Origin: Planctomycetota bacterium
Lineage (GTDB): Bacteria; Planctomycetota; B129-G9
Length of the DNA: 9,471 nucleotides
Reading direction: 5' to 3'
Assembly: GCA_030622295.1 (NCBI GenBank)
Contig: JAUXGI010000024.1
Coordinates: 1-9,471, forward strand
Part shown: positions 6,818 through 9,471 of the stretch, one piece after another
How positions within the stretch are numbered: the first letter of the stretch is position 1
How the letters are laid out: every line of letters begins with the position of its first letter
The notes under the pieces: generated by a model
Told to the model about the DNA's origin: nothing
The model's input: only the letters and a program-made list of their open reading frames with translations
The model's database searches: none
Position numbers and translations under genes: made by a program

Positions 6818-6879
6818 GGTACCCTGGAACCCCGGATGGGGGAGATGTCGCCGACATGGTACCGGGAGAGGTGCCCGGT
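6818..6879 (+). promoter_or_regulatory. Structured 5' leader of hpf with alternative helices
   Basis: The leader RNA can fold as a three-way junction. GGUACC (6818-6823) pairs with GGUACC (6858-6863) and encloses two hairpins, CCCC-GGAU-GGGG (6830-6841) and AUGUC-GCC-GACAU (6845-6857). A competing perfect hairpin ACCGGG-AGAGGUG-CCCGGU (6861-6879) uses bases of the closing helix, so the two cannot form together. I do not recognise it as a known riboswitch or protein-binding leader. It has no T-run, so any control would act on translation or stability. The pairing is visible; function is inference. Confidence 0.35.
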
Positions 6880-6954
6880 GTTCATGGTGGCGATTTGGAC
6901 AGACGTATCCACAGGTCCTGCAAGGATTAAAACCGCTTTTGAGGAGGGGAACAC

Positions 6955-7338
6955 TTGGAAGTTTCCGTAATTGCGCGTCACATGGAAATAAGTGAGGCGG
7001 TGAGGGATTTCGCGGAGAAGAAGGTTGGGAACCTGGACAGGCTGTTCAGCGACCTCACTCAAATAGAGATTGTTCTGGATGCGGCTGACGGCGGCCACAG
7101 CGCCGAACTGATAGCGCATCAGAACCGCGGCGAGAAGTTCGTCGCCGAGAGCAGGGCGCCGGACATGTATCAGGCCATCACGGCGGTGATTGACAAGATG
7201 GACCACCAGTTGCGCAAGAAAAAGGAGATATTGCGGCGGCACAGGAAGAAAGCAGCCAGGGGTGTCCCACTTCCCGGCGAGGAGGAAGCCGCATTCGAAG
7301 AAGAATCTGAAGACGTTGCGGAAGCCGAAGACATCTAG
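6955..7338 (+). CDS. hpf: Ribosome hibernation promoting factor, short HPF/RaiA type
   Basis: Binds the 30S decoding channel in the tRNA/mRNA path and inactivates or dimerises ribosomes in slow growth. Residues 1-100 match the HPF/YfiA beta-alpha-beta-beta-beta-alpha domain, with EISEAVRDFAEKKVGNLDRLF (11-31), the DMYQAI segment and a basic helix DKMDHQLRKKKEILRRHRKK that contacts rRNA. At 127 aa it lacks the C-terminal dimerisation domain of long HPF (about 180-190 aa) and instead ends in a strongly acidic tail (108-127, rich in Glu and Asp). The TTG start at 6955 is chosen because GAGGAGGGG (6941-6949) lies just upstream and the domain begins there. It is first in the operon, downstream of the promoter at 6775-6803, and precedes ptsN by 107 bp. 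Confidence 0.93.
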   Translation: MEVSVIARHMEISEAVRDFAEKKVGNLDRLFSDLTQIEIVLDAADGGHSAELIAHQNRGEKFVAESRAPDMYQAITAVIDKMDHQLRKKKEILRRHRKKAARGVPLPGEEEAAFEEESEDVAEAEDI

Positions 7339-7366
7339 CCCGCATTTCTCACCAGGATTTTTGGGG

Positions 7367-7390
7367 CGTCAGGGCAGCAACCCTCAGACG
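7367..7390 (+). other. Small hairpin in the hpf-ptsN spacer
   Basis: CGTC-AGGG (7367-7374) can pair with CCCT...GACG (7381-7390) with a two-base bulge and a six-base loop. There is a T-run before it but none after, so it is not a standard intrinsic terminator. It might mark a processing site or be chance. The ptsN ribosome site GGAGG (7436-7440) is well downstream of it. Confidence 0.25.
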
Positions 7391-7445
7391 GAGGAGTTTA
7401 CAGGCGGAGCCACTGCGCCGTTGAGTTATAAGGTCGGAGGCCGTA

Positions 7446-7937
7446 TTGAAAGAACAACGTGAAGGCGAGGTTATATTGTCCAGTTACCTGGCAAAGAGGG
7501 CAGTGACAGCCAAACTGCAGGCAACCGGATCACAAGAGATTTTGGAGGAAATGGTCTCCGCTCTTGTCAAGGCGGGGCGAGTTGATAAGAACCGGGCGAA
7601 GAAACTGGTCAGGTCCCTGATGGAAAGGGAGAAGCAGGGCAGCACCGGCATCGGCGGAGGATGTGCAATACCCCACTGTCCTTTCGAGGGCGTAGACGGA
7701 CTGATACTGCTGATAGCCCGTTCCGAACAGGGCGTAGACTACGACTGCGTCACAGGTGAGAAGGTCCACGTATTCGTACTGGTGGTGTATCCGCCGGGCA
7801 TGGACCAGAAAAGGCGCGCCGTCCTGGGCAGGGTGCTGGAACTCTGCAGGACCACCAACTGGCTGAAATTCCTGAAGGTCGCCCAGACTGCCCGTGGGAT
7901 CATTGACCTGGTGAGCGAATACGACAATGAAGCATGA
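7446..7937 (+). CDS. ptsN: PTS EIIA-Ntr-type phosphoryl acceptor (PtsN)
   Basis: A cytoplasmic EIIA of the fructose/mannitol-nitrogen family that takes phosphate from HPr and acts as a regulator rather than a sugar importer; no EIIB or EIIC is in view. Of 163 residues, the helical start (LSSYLAKRAVTAKLQATGSQEILEEM) leads to the active-site region GIGGGCAIPHC (68-78) with the phospho-accepting His77. VDGLILLIARSEQGVDYDC and KVHVFVLVVYPPG follow as in the family. The family usually has GIAIPHG/A at the site; here Cys flanks on both sides (Cys73, Cys78), an unusual detail. Length is normal. The TTG start at 7446 has GGAGG at 7436-7440 with 5-nt spacing. Its stop overlaps the start of yvcK by 11 bp, suggesting translational coupling. 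Confidence 0.92.
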   Translation: MKEQREGEVILSSYLAKRAVTAKLQATGSQEILEEMVSALVKAGRVDKNRAKKLVRSLMEREKQGSTGIGGGCAIPHCPFEGVDGLILLIARSEQGVDYDCVTGEKVHVFVLVVYPPGMDQKRRAVLGRVLELCRTTNWLKFLKVAQTARGIIDLVSEYDNEA

Positions 7938-8922
7938 CAAGCGGCAGCCACGACAAGACGGCGCCTCGGCGGGTTTGGCGCTTGCCGTATTCGGAGGGGG
8001 CACAGGTCTGCACTCTCTCCTCAAGGGCATCAAAGCCTTCACCGGCAATATTACTGCCGTCGTTGCCGTATCAGACGACGGCGGCAGTTCGGGTATTCTG
8101 AGAAAAGAGTTCGATATGCTGCCGCCCGGCGACATACGCAACTGCCTGGTGGCGCTGGCCGATGAAGAATCGCTTATGTCGGAACTCTTCCGCTACAGGT
8201 TTGAGAACTCGGACCTGGGCGGGCATTCCTTCGGAAATATATTCATTACGGCACTCGCCAAGATTACGGGCGATTTCGGCAAGGCGATACACCTGGCCAA
8301 CAGGATACTCTCGGTGAGGGGCCGGGTGCTGCCTGCGACCCTGGACAAGGTCTCCCTGGAGGCCGTCCACGACGACGGCACGAAAACCACCGGCGAGGCC
8401 AGGATATCAAAGAGCGGCAAGAGGATTCGCAGGTTGAATCTTCGACCGCGCCCCGGCCGCCCCACGCAGGAAGTGCTTGGGGCCTTGCGAAGCGCCGACC
8501 TGCTGGTCTTCGGGCCGGGCAGCCTGTTCACCAGCATCCTGCCGCCCATGATGAATATGGGCATGGTCGAGGAAATATCGGCGTCGCCGGCGAAAAAGGT
8601 ATACATCTGCAACATAATGACCCAGCCCGGTGAGACCGACGGCTTCAGCGTGGCGGACCACGTCGAAGCAATGTACGACAACACGGCGGGGGATTTGTTC
8701 GACTACATCGTGATTAACAACGGCAGCCTTCCTGAACCGATACTGGCCAGATACGCACGGGAAGGCGCCGAACCCGTGAGCCTGGATGCGGAACGGCTCA
8801 AACGCTGGAAGGCGCAAATGGTGGCGGGGGACCTGATCTGCACGGAGGCTTACGCCAGACACGACCCGGAAAAACTGGCGCGGGTCGTAATGGGGATTTA
8901 CGAAGACGGATTGACCGCCTGA
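7927..8922 (+). CDS. yvcK: YvcK/CofD-like UDP-GlcNAc-binding regulator (gluconeogenesis factor)
   Basis: Members of this family bind UDP-GlcNAc and are needed for growth on gluconeogenic substrates and for correct cell-wall synthesis in Bacillus and mycobacteria (CuvA). The 331-residue protein shows the Rossmann-type start AVFGGGTGLHSLLKG (20-34), VAVSDDGGSSG (46-56), PPGDIRNCLVAL (66-77), GHSFGN (99-104), FGPGSLFTSILP (195-206) and CNIMTQPGETDGFS (228-241). CofD, the lactyl-F420 synthase of the same fold, is less likely because these motifs and the company of PTS genes match YvcK, and no F420 genes are visible. A short basic tail precedes the fold. ATG 7927 lies inside the end of ptsN with only a weak ribosome site, consistent with coupled translation. 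HPr follows after 74 bp. Confidence 0.93.
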   Translation: MKHDKRQPRQDGASAGLALAVFGGGTGLHSLLKGIKAFTGNITAVVAVSDDGGSSGILRKEFDMLPPGDIRNCLVALADEESLMSELFRYRFENSDLGGHSFGNIFITALAKITGDFGKAIHLANRILSVRGRVLPATLDKVSLEAVHDDGTKTTGEARISKSGKRIRRLNLRPRPGRPTQEVLGALRSADLLVFGPGSLFTSILPPMMNMGMVEEISASPAKKVYICNIMTQPGETDGFSVADHVEAMYDNTAGDLFDYIVINNGSLPEPILARYAREGAEPVSLDAERLKRWKAQMVAGDLICTEAYARHDPEKLARVVMGIYEDGLTA

Positions 8923-8949
8923 GCCCGGCCATCTCCCGACGGTTTCTCC

Positions 8950-8970
8950 CCGGCGGAAAAGCCGGTTTAC
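8950..8970 (+). terminator. Weak hairpin in the yvcK-ptsH spacer
   Basis: CCGGC (8950-8954), loop GGAAAA, GCCGG (8961-8965), followed by TTTAC. A 5-bp GC stem with only three T's is too weak to be a convincing terminator. It could cause partial attenuation or pausing before ptsH, or be chance. No promoter for ptsH was found in the 74-bp spacer. Confidence 0.25.
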
Positions 8971-8996
8971 GGGCCGTGCCGGACGGGACACAATAG

Positions 8997-9284
8997 ATGG
9001 ATTTGCCAAACGTCATGGAAATCGCGAGACAACTGAAACTGGAGAACAGGGAAGGACTGCATGCGAGGCCGGCCGTGAAACTTGTCGACACGGCTAATCG
9101 GTTCAAGTGTGATGTGGTAATAAAGGCCGACGGCCGCGATATAAACGCCAAGAGCATGATGTCGGTGCTGACCCTGGGCGCGGCACGGGGCACTGTGCTG
9201 AACTTCGTGGCCAGCGGAGAGGACGCCAAGGAGGCCATGGATGCAATCGAGGCGCTGATAGTCTCGAAATTCGATGAAGAATAG
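8997..9284 (+). CDS. ptsH: HPr phosphocarrier protein
   Basis: Carries phosphate from Enzyme I to EIIA proteins. EGLHARPA (19-26) holds the phospho-accepting His22, equivalent to His15. KSMMSVLTLGAARG (52-65) holds Ser53 at the exact position of regulatory Ser46 of Gram-positive HPr, the target of HPr kinase/phosphorylase. The protein is 95 aa with an acidic end. An in-frame ATG at 9015 would give an 89-residue protein with His at position 16, closer to the usual family length; neither ATG has a strong Shine-Dalgarno (a weak GACGGGA lies before 8997), so the start is uncertain. It lies 74 bp after yvcK and its stop codon overlaps the first base of an inverted repeat before ptsI. Confidence 0.93.
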   Translation: MDLPNVMEIARQLKLENREGLHARPAVKLVDTANRFKCDVVIKADGRDINAKSMMSVLTLGAARGTVLNFVASGEDAKEAMDAIEALIVSKFDEE

Positions 9285-9347
9285 GGGACAGGTCTCTGGT
9301 TCGGATTTTCCCGGTCAAGAATCGATGGAAATGAGAGACCTGTCCCC
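9284..9347. repeat. Perfect 14-bp inverted repeat between ptsH and ptsI
   Basis: GGGGACAGGTCTCT (9284-9297) and its exact reverse complement AGAGACCTGTCCCC (9334-9347) flank 36 nt. The first base is the last base of the ptsH stop codon. No T-run follows, so it is not a classic terminator. The leading GGGGACAG matches the arms of the element at 6551-6726, suggesting the same broad repeat family. It may be a REP-like or mobile palindrome, or a transcript-stabilising stem that lowers ptsI relative to ptsH. Confidence 0.65.
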
Positions 9348-9391
9348 TGTGTTACTCAGAGAGAAAACCGCCCCACGGAAACTCCTAAGAA

Positions 9392-9471
9392 ATGATGGAA
9401 ATCAGGCGAGGCATACCGGTCAGCCCGGGCATAGTAGTAAGGCAGGCATTCGTGCTTGACAGCGAGGACTA
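9392..9471 (+). CDS. ptsI: PTS Enzyme I, N-terminal fragment (runs off the window)
   Basis: Enzyme I autophosphorylates with phosphoenolpyruvate and passes the phosphate to HPr. Only 26 codons are present, reading MMEIRRGIPVSPG followed by IVVRQAFVLDSED. This is the characteristic start of EI (G-I-x-V-S-P-G-I, then A-x-V-L). There is no room for the N-terminal GAF domain of PtsP (EI-Ntr) upstream, so this is PtsI-like at its start. Either ATG 9392 or ATG 9395 could be the start; the ribosome site is weak. It follows ptsH by 107 bp. The catalytic histidine and C-terminal PEP domain lie beyond the window. Confidence 0.82.
   Translation, partial: MMEIRRGIPVSPGIVVRQAFVLDSED

Noticed and set aside
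6845..6970. Possible leader peptides in the hpf 5' region (41 codons from 6845; 24 codons from 6856 to 6930)
   Set aside because: The first ATG abuts the GGGGGAG with almost no spacing, the second is 11 nt away; neither shows composition or residue runs typical of attenuator peptides. They may be chance.
9274..9459. 61-codon plus-strand open frame over the ptsH-ptsI spacer
   Set aside because: It reads through the inverted repeat and out of frame over the conserved Enzyme I start; no homology is evident.

Overview
The window is a GC-rich bacterial chromosomal segment with tightly packed genes and frequent non-ATG starts: GTG for hisS, and TTG for the first response regulator, hpf and ptsN. 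The HisRS is of the 'VWRADSP / QCDVD' type rather than the E. coli type. An HPr with the regulatory serine sits beside an EIIA-Ntr protein, two HDOD response regulators lie in tandem, and there are palindromic GGGGACAG-type repeats. Together these suggest a Gram-negative lineage such as Planctomycetota or a related deep group. That placement is an impression from sequence style and is of low confidence.

Layout. 1-289: non-coding, holding the right end of a dispersed palindromic element (about 67-119) and a good sigma-70 promoter (224-251). 290-1621 (+): hisS, histidyl-tRNA synthetase. 1622-3322 and 3222-5153 (-): two paralogous proteins, each receiver, HDOD, then a degenerate receiver-like domain. 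The downstream one ends directly against hisS, convergent with no gap, and the two overlap each other by 101 bp. 5387-6445 (-): an RluA/RluD-type pseudouridine synthase with its own near-consensus promoter (6483-6511). 6446-6954: a divergent intergenic region with a 176-bp nested inverted-repeat element (6551-6726), a second near-consensus promoter (6775-6803, +) and a structured leader. 6955-9471 (+): hpf, ptsN (EIIA-Ntr), yvcK, ptsH (HPr) and the first 26 codons of ptsI (Enzyme I), which runs off the window.

How it fits together. The right-hand operon joins ribosome hibernation (HPF), a complete phosphoryl relay (EI to HPr to EIIA-Ntr) and YvcK, a UDP-GlcNAc-binding regulator of central carbon and cell-wall metabolism. 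It reads like a blend of the proteobacterial hpf-ptsN-rapZ-npr cluster and the Bacillus rapZ-yvcK-whiA-crh cluster. The left half is translation (hisS, rluD) around a two-gene signalling pair with no partner kinase in view.

Points most worth a second look: the missing HisA-motif arginine in HisRS (Gly277), the duplicated receiver-HDOD-pseudoreceiver pair, the hpf leader with two mutually exclusive helices, the hybrid PTS/YvcK operon, and the GGGGACAG palindrome family, one member of which lies exactly between ptsH and ptsI. No tRNA, rRNA, CRISPR array, transposase or phage gene was recognised.
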